A DNA stretch of 64,000 bases from Arenicola marina (taxonomy: Eukaryota > Annelida > Polychaeta > Arenicolidae), in contig OZ025253.1 of the NCBI GenBank assembly GCA_964019135.1, positions 32,662,548 to 32,726,547 on the forward strand. Direction: 5' to 3'. A model generated the notes under the pieces. The model searched no databases. It saw only the letters and a program-made list of their open reading frames with translations, and was not told the DNA's origin. The first letter of the stretch is position 1; the number at the start of each line of letters is the position of its first letter. This document shows, one piece after another, positions 11,251-22,500 of the stretch. The translations under genes and the position numbers were made by a program.

Positions 11251-13738
11251 TTCCAGGCCTCTATCATACCCGATGACTAACTCGACCTCGCTTGTATAAA
11301 GAAGATGAACTGTTGACCAGTTGGTTTCTTTAAGTATAGTATGCTTTAAACCTCTGTAGGTCATATCACGGCAATGGAAATTAAGAGGCACGTTGAAGTT
11401 GTTCATACAACAATGTTTAAAGGGGAATCATATATTTAGGTCCTTATCGCCTAAATATCAATACGCTTGGTGCAATAAATAGAAAGGCATGTTGTAATGG
11501 GGCCTTTTTTGCCGAAATGTTGTGAGACAGTGAGGCTGTCTTGTGTACTACGTAATAAAAAGTTGGGCACTGCCGCCATATGTTGCTCTATAACTGGGAT
11601 ATAAATTTGATCATGCAATACAAACCTGAAGAGCTGGCGCCGCGTACAATATAAGACAATGTGTCCAGTATGGCTTTTCAAACATCAAGAAAGTCATGAT
11701 CAATCAAGAAAGTCATGATGTTAGGGTAACTTTGCAAAGAAAGACATGGAGCATTTATCTCGCACAAGGAGATATATGTGGACAGGTGCATGGAACTCGC
11801 CTGGAGCCAGGCACCGGTCGTTAAGACTGAGCGATAATAAACGACATACTAGGCCACGAGGTGACCCAGAAGATAAGCATGAGACTGTCTTGGGGGCGAC
11901 GCCTTAACAACATGACTTTGGATCCAGTCCCACATGGCTCGATCGCCAAGAGTGCCCGTTGACACTGGACACACACTCTCTGACTGCTGTAAGCACTAAA
12001 ATGAATTTGTCTTTCCAAGTCTCGAACTTACTCTTGATCCCAATGGATTAGATGTTCGGAAAAATAGCTGATCTATCTGCTGATACAGGCTCCTCTGGTA
12101 ATCTGATAATATGAAGTCATGTTCCCTTCGTGCATTCTTAGTCATAGTGGGAGACACTTGTCGTGGTCACAACAAGAATTGTTAATTGGTTTCTTTTGAT
12201 GTCGCGGCAAGATATGTTGTAACTTGGTTCAATGCAAGCCACAAAAAGTAAATTTGAGTATATTATTAGTTCATGCCTAAATAACATGTTTTTTTGCGAC
12301 GTCTGCTGGCGTACCGTTCGCGTACAGACAAAAAAACTAAATATTACCCCGAATGCATAGAGCATGCAGTGGAATTATTTGTTTTACCATTTGCCAAGTC
12401 GCTAATGCGTATATTATCGTATCGTATCCTTTCCACCCGGCCTGCTCACTGTTGAAAATATCACGCTGTGTCGTTTCTTCCCGGACCGACAACTCACGTC
12501 ATGGGACTTCCCGACGCGACGTTAACAAAATAAACCGCTCCACCTCAAACAAAACCCCCTCGGTGCTCTACAGCCGCACCCCCCCCCCCCTGCCCCCCTA
12601 ACCTCGTACCCCCCGCCCGCCTCCCCTCCTCCATCCGCCCGTCTCCCCCCCACCCCCGCCCCCCGCTCCATCTCTGGCCGTGACCGCCGTCCACGCTACC
12701 TTGCACCCCCACATCCCCCTCCACCCCCCCACCCTCGCCTGGTCCCGAACTTCCGGGCCCCTTACACCCAACAACCACTCGCCAGAGGGTTCTCTTCCTT
12801 CGCGTGTTTCCTTTGCCGGATTCTCCACCACCCGTGCCACTTCAAGCCCGGCCACAAGGGGGCGCTGAAGTGCGAGCGTCGTTCCTCAAGGCCAGGAGGA
12901 CCCCAGCCATCCAGGGTTGCGACCGCTTCTCGAGCTGGTTGACGAGAGCGGCGCCGAGCGGAGAGAGGAGGGTGGAGGCGGGGCGGGAGGGAGGGGGAGC
13001 GGGCGGGGTGAGGGAGGGGGGGGAGGAAAAGGGGGGAGAGGAGGAGGAAGATGAAGGGGGGAGAAGGAGTAAGAGGGGAGGTGGAGGAGGTGGAGCGGGG
13101 GGGAGGGGGTGGGGTGGCTTCAGGGAGAGGGCGGCGTGGGGGCCAGATAGGGGATGTCGGGGTGCCTGCCACAAGGAAATCTGGCGGAGACGAAGAAACG
13201 CTTACATCAAGTCTTCAATCTGTGTATGTGTCTCCACGTTGAATGAAGAGGTGGGGGGAGGTGGGGTAGGGGACTGCAAACTTACCCTGACAGGGCTTGA
13301 TGGATGGGCCTGAGGCTTGACAACTTGAGGGGGGAGGGGGATAGGGTGAGTGGTGGACAGTGTTTGCAGGGGAGGGACAGCGGGCTTGGCACTCGAAGTG
13401 GCACCAGCATTACAACGAGTGCAGAGGGGGTTATACAGGCCAGGGGGTCGCTGGGTGTTTTGGGGGTTAACATGCGACCAGAGTGAGAGAGAGAGAGAGG
13501 CAGGGTGTGGGTGTGTGTGCGTATTGCTCACGCTGATTTTTGCCCAGTCCAGGTATGTGATCTAATATTTACTTTAGGTGAAGCTTATGTAGTTATGTTG
13601 TTTTTTTCCCAGACTTCTTGCCGCGTCAAGCAATCAAGGAGTCTAAAACGTTATGGTAGCAATTCACCATGTGGACCGTTCCTGGCGTTTTTATTTGTCT
13701 TCCTTGTGGTCGGTAACATGACTGTAGTCATACCGTGC
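11251..13738. other. Intergenic, no gene seen
   Basis: Moderately AT-rich unique-looking sequence runs to about 12560. C-rich (12580-12730) and G-rich (12960-13130) tracts follow. Open frames up to about 200 codons lack recognisable domains, and overlapping frames on the opposite strand are just as long. I cannot support a gene. Confidence 0.4.
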
Positions 13739-14046
13739 GTTAGCTCTGACATCAAAACCACCACCAAGGTGAAGGTTTGGAATAGCACACTTTTCGATGT
13801 AGAAAACAAGCATCGCTGCGTACTCAAACTGAGCTCGTAAATGGCTTACGTGTCGCAGGTTAGTGTATATGTTGCCGGCTTGGAACTTCAGAAAAGGCGC
13901 CCGGAGAATGAATAAAGTGTGTAGATTGCTAAGAAGGTATATATTTTAAACATTAGGTCAGACAATTTGCACCGGGAGCTTTCGAAAGGGAAAAGTGCTA
14001 TTCAAAACCTTCACCTTGGTGGTGGTTTTGATGTCTGAGCTAACCG
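13739..14046. repeat. Inverted-repeat (MITE-like) element
   Basis: Two ~57-bp arms are near-perfect reverse complements: 13739-13795 (core ACATCAAAACCACCACCAAG) and 13988-14046 (core CTTGGTGGTGGTTTTGATGT). They are separated by about 190 bp. This looks like a short non-autonomous DNA transposon or foldback element; target-site duplications are not clear. Confidence 0.7.
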
Positions 14047-14683
14047 TGGGTGGGTTATCGCTGGCACCAGAGCGACACCTATCGGGTCAAATCTCAAGCG
14101 ATGAACGAGAGTGAACGGTACTGGTGCTTGTTACGGAAGGTTGACCAATTTAACTGTGAAATTACTTGCCATTTCACTAAATGGGGAAGTCCTTTCTCCT
14201 TTATCGCCATTATTAATAGTTACTTAATATGGAGCACATACGTAAACGAGGCTCAAAAGCAACATCGCGGAATAATTGCATTATCAAAACTCTAAATGCG
14301 TTATTTTCGAAATAAATGATTGGCAATCATCCGTCTACGTGGATAAGATTGAACTGAACTCTTTATTGTACTTCCTGGCCTCATGCCCATGGTACATAGA
14401 TAGTGTGCAAACAACTCCGGTGAGACTAATTCATTACACAGTTCTCATATAAAAAGCGTTATGACTAAAGAGACCTAACCTGATAACCAGAGCGACATAA
14501 GTTTGGCAGGAGTCTGTGGCGCAGATCCTTGTAATACTCACATATACATAGAAAGTGATACTCATTTTCGAGGTATGGCCTATTGCTGCTGATACAGTAA
14601 ATAACTAACCTATCTTCTCGTGGAGTATTTTTCCTCCTTCCCATTTCTATGGATGGAAGGATAAAGTGCTTGATTCAAATGCC
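14047..14683. other. Intergenic with a possible LINE 3' end
   Basis: No gene is seen. Bases 14350-14400 (AACTCTTTATTGTAC...GCCCATGGTACAT) resemble the 3' terminal sequence of a non-LTR retrotransposon in minus orientation. They share GCCCATGGTACA and the upstream TTTATT with 50404-50445. Confidence 0.35.
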
Positions 14684-14823
14684 AGGGGCGGATCCATGCA
14701 GGGGCGGATCTAGGAATTTGCCAAGGGGGAGTTTGCTCTCAGAAAACTTCCGACCAAGGGGTGTGCTCTCTGAAAAACTTGCGACCGGGGGGCAACCTCC
14801 CCCCCCCCCAGATCCGCCACTGC
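14684..14823. mobile_element. GGGGCGGATC-ended MITE, copy 1
   Basis: The left end CAGGGGCGGATC occurs twice (14684 and 14699). The right end at about 14808-14823 reads CAGATCCGCCACTGCC, its approximate reverse complement. Two similar elements lie at 17946-18238 and 24098-24362. I infer a non-autonomous terminal-inverted-repeat DNA transposon family; I found no target duplication. Confidence 0.65.
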
Positions 14824-14967
14824 CATGGGGGGTGGGGGAGCACCCGGCTTCGCCCCTTCGTCCCCCCCCCCCCCTTTTTTAAGGCCGAAATTTATATCGT
14901 TCAACATATTTGACCCTGACACTGACCCTGAGTTGTTTTTCATTTGTGACCGAGAGGGATCCACCCT
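14824..14967. other. Spacer with C-tract
   Basis: The spacer contains CCCCCCCCCCCTTTTTT near 14863-14880. No gene is seen. Confidence 0.4.
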
Positions 14968-15100
14968 GGGCTCAGTTGGCAAGTGGGGTGAGCGGCAGAA
15001 TAGCTGAGCATGGGTTCGAACCAACCACCATTTCACAATTCCTGCGGGTGGATTGGCCATATTTAGCACAGTCACGTTTATGGCTGTAGAAGTCAAGTAG
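14968..15100 (+). repeat. Candidate tRNA-derived SINE head
   Basis: TTGGCAAGTGGGG at 14976-14988 resembles a Pol III A box. GGTTCGAACCA at 15013-15023 matches a B box at all but the last position. No full tRNA cloverleaf forms, so I read this as a tRNA-derived SINE head or a degenerate tRNA-like sequence. Confidence 0.35.
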
Positions 15101-15594
15101 AGAAGTCCAACACTCACCGCGGCAATATCTATCGGTTTTGCCCCGATTATCGCCCGGCTTCTTGCCCATCTGATGATTCGTACGATTGATACCTTTATTC
15201 TCCTCCATTTACTGGAAATCAAGTTATATGATAGATGGCAACATACATGTTCCTGTTAACTATGACAATATGTCACCATTTCCAGCTTACTTGACAGTGT
15301 ATGACATTGTATAGTTCCTGGTATCGCAGTGCAAGGCGGATACCTCCCGGTGAATATAATCCCATGCGAAATGAATACAATTAGGAGACGGTGCAATATA
15401 TCTGCGATTTCCTATGTCTCCTATGACCAGTGGTGACAGTATAAGGCAGTTTGCCGTCCACCATATTCTAAGGTTGTTGTTCAGCATTCGGCCCAACTAT
15501 CTAATTATCTTCCATGCGACTCGGTGGGCCAGGTTCACCAATTAGGGCAAAGGGCGCTAGCCTGAGCCTTAATCTACCCATCCATCCATCATCC

Positions 15595-15905
15595 GTCTGG
15601 CGATGACACTGCGGGATTGTGGCGTCTTAACGTTGGTTATATAGGACAGATTTATCTTCATGTTTGCCCTATATGACCGCTGTGTCGTAACGTATGGTAC
15701 TTTTGGACCGCTATGCCATAACGGTGGACCGTTATGGCTTAATGTTGCCAATTTGTGACCGACATTTCTGAATTTTCGACCGCTTTATGACTGCTATGTC
15801 TTAACTTTTGCGCTATAGGCCCGCTATGTCGTAATTGTGGCACTGTATCACCGCTATCTCTTAACTTTGAAATTGTATGACCGCTATGACTTAACTTTGG
15901 CACTA
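15595..15905. repeat. Degenerate ~33-bp tandem repeat (TATGACCGCTATGTCTTAAC)
   Basis: About eight diverged copies of a unit like GACCGCTATGTCTTAACTTT plus a short spacer (GGCACTGTAT and variants) lie in tandem. No coding signal is present. Confidence 0.75.
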
Positions 15906-17945
15906 CATTGGGCGCCATCTTGGGTTATGACTTTATTAAATGAAGGGTTTCTTTAAATGTTCCATTTTCGGATTATAAGCTTAATTTCACCCAAGAACTT
16001 TCTGGCTTCAGAAACGATGAATAGGCTAAAATTTGGATGGCGGTCGGCCTATGTAAGAAGCGACGAGCAAATTCAACCCTTTTTACCGGACTATACGGGG
16101 GCTTCGAGAGGCGTGGGTTCAAACCGGTGGACGCGCTCAGCATTATATGGCCTCTCCCAGCAGTGGTCGCTCGTTCTTCGTCAACCTGGTTACGAACGGG
16201 TGTCGAACGTTGTTTATGTTCATTATTGTATTGTTGATACAACATTTAAAAGATTTAGAGATTCCATTATCATCTTACCACAACTGATGTAATAATGTAA
16301 GGCGCTTCATCACTGTAAACTCTTTAACAAGTTCAAAAATATAGTTCGAAAAGAATTATTTCTAAATTGATCACAACGTATTTCTCTTTGTTGGCTGCGA
16401 TATTATATAACAACGTGAGTGTTGTAAAGGATGAACCTGAAGTCAACTTACAAATACTTATTCTGCTAGACTTTCAGTTTGAATTGTCGCGTAACAGGGA
16501 TAAAAATCTGGTTAAACATGGGGCGAAGGGACAATAGCGGAAGGCTCGCTGCCCAGAGATCGCAATAAAAAGTCCTTTCCGCCTAATGCCGTCGATATTT
16601 CGTCTTTTCATATAGGCCAATTAATAACTAGTATTTCTTACAACCCGTAATTAGCGGCGCGCTGGAACCAGGCACCCACTGAAGGCGCGAACCAGCCTGA
16701 TAATCGGTTTTGCCCCATAATTGAGTGCAATCTCCATTGGCTTGACGTCGCTCCAACCAAGCTCATGCCTATGCTTGGAGACAGCCATCCATTCATATGT
16801 CTGTTTGATGCAAAAATTCCAGCCATAAATTAATGAGTCATCGAATGTCGGGTTTTAATATTTTAATAGATTAATTAAAATATAGTGTTTGCCAGAATTA
16901 TGAGACAATTAGTGATAAAATGAAAAAGAGTGATCGAGTATGGCGCACCTACAAAAAACCACAAGCCTTTTTCCGATTTTATTAAATATTAAATACATAA
17001 CCATGTTTGGTGGTATGCATATTGCCCTTACAAGATTCCTTATATCGTTTTCCCTCTGCTCATAAAAGCGTCCTCAAATACCATAATTGTGAGCCAAGGG
17101 AGCCTTATTAAGTTATTGCGAGGCTCAGTCATGTGATGTACTTTGCCTCAGGTTACAGACGCGCGCCATACGGTGTGTCTACATTTCAAATGCTTTAGTT
17201 CCGGCCCAAACACACACACGCCTAAGAATACAGCGTGAGGAACCGTTTTTTCGTCTAATTAGGTCATGTCATGCTTTGACCTACATTTGCAATTTTGGTA
17301 GATCCTAAATCAAATTGTTGCGTCTCGCAGTTGTCCCGTGGTGGCAAATTCTAGTTACGGGCGGTCTTTTCTGTTCCGGCAGCCGTTCCCAGCGAATCTT
17401 TAAGTCCCTGTGTTATATCTCTGGCACGTGGCGAAATGTAACTATCGCTGACGGATTTCTCCAGGGCACCTGTTTCATATGTCTCTTGATGTGAGAGAGC
17501 GCCCTGTGTCAGGACATCCGGTGGGTGGGGGAGGAGGAAGGCGGAGGGCGGGGGACGGGGGACGGGGTGAAGGTTAGAAGGTGGGGCGTTTCGGGTTACG
17601 GGTAGGGAGGGCTAAGTAAACTAAAGTATGTTTGTCTGTTTGTGTGTCTCTTTCGACGAGGACTCTTCAGTTATCGCCGGTTTCCTTAGGCATCTTGTTT
17701 GTCAAGCACGCATAGTATTTGGGTGGGTGGGTGGGTGCGGGCATGGAGGGGACTGGGGGGGGGGGGGGGGCCCTGGAGTGGGTGCAGGGTGCTTGCTGTA
17801 TGTTGATTATCATATGAGATGGTTCAAGTGTATCAACGGAACGCTATTGCCTGACTGGTAGCTTACCACCATCGTGGGAATTGTTGAGGCAGCGTCGTAA
17901 GAAAGTAAAGCGACCTATTCACGATATGAATAGAGAGGTAGCCGG
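15906..17945. other. Intergenic, no gene seen
   Basis: This is mostly AT-rich unique-looking DNA. GGGTTCAAACC at 16114-16124 is another isolated B-box-like sequence. G-rich tracts lie at 17523-17570 and 17755-17772. No exon with convincing splice sites and a recognisable product was found. An upstream 5' exon of the M13 gene could lie here or further upstream, but I could not identify it. Confidence 0.4.
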
Positions 17946-18238
17946 GCAGTGGCGGATCCAGGGAGTGGAGGGGGGTGGGGGGGTCTACCCCCAAGCAAGG
18001 GGATGTTAAGGACTAGTAAATTCGAGCTGTTTTCTGATGACCGTTTTTGAGGAAGAGTTGCCGTTTTCCATGCAAAATCAAGCAATCTGAGGTATGGACC
18101 CCCCCTCCCCCCCCCCCCCCCGGGTCGTATATAAATATAAAATTGTCAACCCCAGTCGCATTTTTCCAGCGAGCAAAGAGCCCCCTCCCACGCTGTAAGT
18201 GTTCAGTGATGCCTAGATCCGCCCCTGCCAGTGGTGGG
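17946..18238. mobile_element. GGGGCGGATC-ended MITE, copy 2
   Basis: The left end CAGTGGCGGATCCAGGG (17946) pairs with the right end CCTAGATCCGCCCCTGCCAG (18212-18231). The interior is G/C-tract-rich and non-coding. It belongs to the same family as 14684-14823 and 24098-24362. Confidence 0.75.
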
Positions 18239-18964
18239 TTAATGCGTGGGTTTGGCGAGCGGGGGGTGGGGGGTGGGGGGTCATTGTGGGGGTGAAGAAT
18301 TTCACGCACCGGTCGTTTGCGCTCACCTGTTCAATTTTTTTTGGTGAGGTGGTGGGTGGGGGGGGACTAAATTTTATTGGGCTGCACCCCAACTATGATC
18401 AGCCCCCTGCACCCTCCCTCCCCTCGGCACTCAACCCGCCTCTGAATGGGGGATACACATAGAGCGGAGCCATATCCCCGGGGATTCCTACTTACCCCCT
18501 TGCGTGAACGCGCACCCGACACGCGTCCACTCATCACTGGTACTTACACCAGTAGTTCCACGCGCTCAAAAATACAAAGGCAATCCATCCATTATCGCCC
18601 ACACAGTCACCTCACCTCACCCACTTGTTCCGCTCTCATCAGTTGATCAACTCGCCCAACTTGAACACTCGTCGAACTCGCCAGCCTGTCCAAGGAGAAT
18701 CGCGGGCTCAACTCCAAATTTACACTGGTTGTGTGTGTGGGAAGGGAGGGGGGAGGGGGGGGGGTAGGAAGACAATTTAGCCCTTATGTGTACAACAACG
18801 GCCTAAAACAGACAGCCAGATAGTGGTTACAAGTGATAGTCAGATGATCGTCTAATATCAGCCCTCAGGCCCCACCCCCGCACCCTAGTCTCCCTTCCGC
18901 CTGACAAGTCAACACAGATAATGATTACATCTACTACTTCCACAACAAGTGGTCGTCAAAACTC
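18239..18964. other. Intergenic, no gene seen
   Basis: G-rich sequence to about 18370 is followed by mixed sequence with one more G-tract (18745-18765). No gene is seen. Confidence 0.4.
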
Positions 18965-19395
18965 GAACAGTGATTGATAAGTTTATTAGGACGCGATTGA
19001 CAAATGAGTTACAAGTATTTAGCAAATGAGTTACAAGTATTTAGTAAATGAATAGCAATTGACAAAACCCGATTAACATATGTCAAGTCATTGGTTAAAA
19101 GAAAAGACAAACAAGATTGGCATGCGATTGATGCGATTGTTAAGTGATTGTTAAGAGATTGTCAAGTGATTGACCAATGTTTGTCAAGTGATTGACAGGA
19201 GATGGACAGACATAAAGGTATTGGCAACCACACAGACAATGATTGGCAAGTGACTGACATGTGATTGTTAGTCACAAGTGCTTGCCAAGTGATTGGCAGA
19301 TGATTGACAAATGACTGACAAATATAAAGTGATCGGAAACCAAAAACAACAACAATGATTTTCAAGTGCTTGACAGATGATTGACATGCGATTGA
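18965..19395. repeat. Degenerate TTGACAAGTGATTGACA tandem repeat
   Basis: Short units (about 14-22 bp; TTGACAAGTGATTG, ATTGACAAATGA, GATTGTTAAGTG) are repeated in tandem. The array ends about 25 bp before the acceptor of the first recognised M13 exon. Confidence 0.8.
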
Positions 19396-19421
19396 CCGCC
19401 GTTTTCCCTCTGTGCTTACAG

Positions 19422-19561
19422 CCCGACCTTTCGGACGACATGGTGGTCGCGGCGGACCTTCCTGGAAAAAGGTCTCTTCGTCCTCCTCCTCCTCTCCTTC
19501 CTAGTCATCGTCATCATCGTCATCATCGCGGCCACGAGATCATCGCTCAACTCATCCACAG
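19422..19561 (+). CDS. M13 gene exon: cytoplasmic tail end and transmembrane helix
   Basis: The acceptor is TGTGCTTACAG and the donor is CACAG|GTAGGT. It opens with one base completing a codon and ends in phase 1. It encodes [17 protein letters not shown], then about 20 hydrophobic residues ([20 protein letters not shown]). The basic-plus-LEK motif before the helix is typical of neprilysin/ECE type II anchors. No start codon lies in frame, so this is not the first coding exon. Confidence 0.9.
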
Positions 19562-22500
19562 GTAGGTGAAATAATAGGGGAAAGATAGTCCTTAGATAGA
19601 TAACGGGCTTTATGACCTGTTCACAAGATGCAATACGTTGTAAAGTTCATTGAAACAAATCAACTTTTTTAACCAACTCCTCAATTGGAGGGTCGGTTTT
19701 CCACGCATCGTAAGCTTAACGCTTAAAGCTTAAGTTTCGATCAACTTCGAGAGTTGGGAATTGTCAACCAATCAGCTTCGAGCATTTCAGCCAATCAGCT
19801 TGTCATGATCACGTTGACTTTATTGTTTGCATTATGACAATGATGAATGTATGTGTGGCTTGTATGCATGACGTACGATGCCTTAATGGTATGTTCGTTA
19901 GGTAATTTTTTTTAATCGGTTGCTACGCGGTTTGACCGTGTGAACTGTTGACAGACCAATACTTCGACCATTGTTACGACTATTGAAGGCATGCATGTGC
20001 CGTGTAAACCCGGCATAAGTCACTCAGATGTCGACCAACTTTTAGTTATGTAGGCTTTATATTGGTGAAGGGTGTATTCATCCAGATGTTGATAAATGGT
20101 TACATTAGTTAAATGGGTTATTCATCCAGATGCCGATATTTTTTTAAATTAAAGTTCGATACGCCAAGTTTTAAGTTATGTAGGCTTTATATAGGTAAAG
20201 GACTTATTCATCCAGACATAGACCAATTTTTAAATTAAAATTTAATACGTGAAAGGGTTAAGTTATGTAGGCGTTATAAAGATAAATGGTTAATTCATTC
20301 AGATGTCGAGAAATGGTTAAACCCACGTTTTGCTGAGCAAAGGGTTAATTGGCCTCACATAGCTACAGGGTTTATTCACCCAGACCTCGATACAGCACTA
20401 AAAGATTGTTTAGCGTAAATGGTTAACCTAGTGCTCATGGTGCAACAGGGTTTACTCATTCAGATATCGATAACTGGTTCGTGTGCGTAATGTTTTGCAG
20501 ATAACCTTTTAAATGGCGAATAAGTTACATAAGTTAGCATGAACCGCATTCGTGGTATATGCTTGTGAATTGCAGACAATGGGATGCGGACTGCAGCACA
20601 GCACGGCGAAGAAATATGCATGTCCCCAGACTGTGTTAAGACAGGTGAGTGGCACCGCCGTACCCCTGATCCACCTTCCCCTTCCCTCTCCCGTCTCCCT
20701 CCCTGACTCTCGCACGCCTCACCGAGGCTTGCCGAGAACTCCACGGGTTTCTCGAATATTCCTAGGAGAATGGGATTAATTGGGGGCTTGTCTACCTTTT
20801 TCCGGTACAGCTTGCCGCCACAACCCAGGGTGTCTCCAATCTGACATGCCTCAGAATATTCCTCTCAGAAACACGCTATGGGATGAAGAATGTCATAACA
20901 TTCAATATAAAGCCAAAAGGACTTTTTGTTCGTGGAAGTATGCGCGAATATATATATAATTTTTTTGGGGGGGTTATATCTACATTTAATCAAACATCTG
21001 GCGCCCCCAATTGCTGTTACAGATTTCCACTCTAAGCTATTGGCATCGATGCAACGAACGTATTTATGTGCCACGTGCCACTTCATAAAACGAGAATTTA
21101 CTGCAGCATCGATGCAACGAATGGATTTATGTGCCCCGTTGCCGCGTCATTAAATCGAGAATTTAATGTATATCTATTGTGCGTTGCAGCGTCGCGCATT
21201 CTCGAGTCTATGGACCCCACTGTCGACCCGTGTGATGATTTCTTCGAGTACGCATGCGGGACATGGAACCGGAAGAACGTCATTCCCGACGATCGACCAA
21301 CCTACAATACCTTCAGCAAACTGCGGGATGACCTGGACGTCGTCTTGAAAGGTCACTAAAACGCTATTTCAATGTCTAATGTATCAATATATCTCCGCCT
21401 GGAACACCTGGTGTACACTCAATCAATCACTGATATAATTAAAACCGTAACACTGCTTTAACAAAAACTATCATGGTGTCATTGCTACTTTAATTTTATA
21501 AATTATTATCACATTTTTATATTATTTTAATGATTTAATGATTATGGAATTGGGAATCTCTTGAATCACTGACATTCATTTTTTTATCTAACTTCTTCTT
21601 GTCATCCGCGATGGCTGTTTTGATGAAGTTTTTCTGTGGGTGCTAAACGTGACACTTGCATCTGGGGCAAGTTTCATCCAAAGTTGTGAAAGGCCCCGGA
21701 TGTTTCTTTACCCAATTTAGCCTTAGTGTCTAAAGCACCAATATTTCATTCCATGTCATTTTGTGCGATTTTAGCTCTTCTCGAGAAGCCCATTTTGGAC
21801 ACGGAACCTCAAGCCATCGCAAACTCGAAGCATCTCTACCAGTCATGCCTCAACCTGAGTAAGAATTGCCCTTAACGTTACCCTTCACCTCCTCTAAGAT
21901 TCTATCCGTGTATCTTAAAGCTCCGCAATTTCCTGAGGTAATGTAATGTTTCCTGAGGTAATACAATTTAACTATTACAATTCCTACAACATAAGTGTTC
22001 TCCCCGTTAATATTACGAAGACATAGTTATCTAACATGGACGTCAGTTTTAAGTGAACGCACGAGAAACGCTCATGTACCTCTAGGAAACATAAAGTCAC
22101 ATAACATAGAGTTAATTTGTACGTGAACGTACGAGAAGCGCTCATGTACCTCTAGAGTTAAGTTAAGTTGTACGTGAAACGTACGAGGAACGCGTATATA
22201 TCTCGAGAACGGCGTTTAGGGTACATGGCGTCATCCACACGCATAAAGCTGGTATTAACGGATACTTTTGCTTACAATGTATCTTACAATATAAATACCG
22301 ATTTTATGTTAAATTCAAATCCATATTTGTTTCAACCCCAATTAAACCGTCAATTCATTGTGACCGTGCTTGAGCCAAAATACCTGAAACACATGGCGGC
22401 ATCTAGTTACTATAGGCAACATGATACGGACCCTAGCAGATGATAACTGTTACGTGGATCCCTGGTACTTTAGGTATTGCCTGATCGATCCAAGCTAGGT

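Noticed and set aside
12804..13313. 169-codon Gly/Arg/Glu-rich frame
   Set aside because: G-rich low-complexity tract with equally long frames on the opposite strand; no domain.
16100..16140. B-box-like GGGTTCAAACC
   Set aside because: Isolated, with no A box or cloverleaf; not enough to call a tRNA or SINE.
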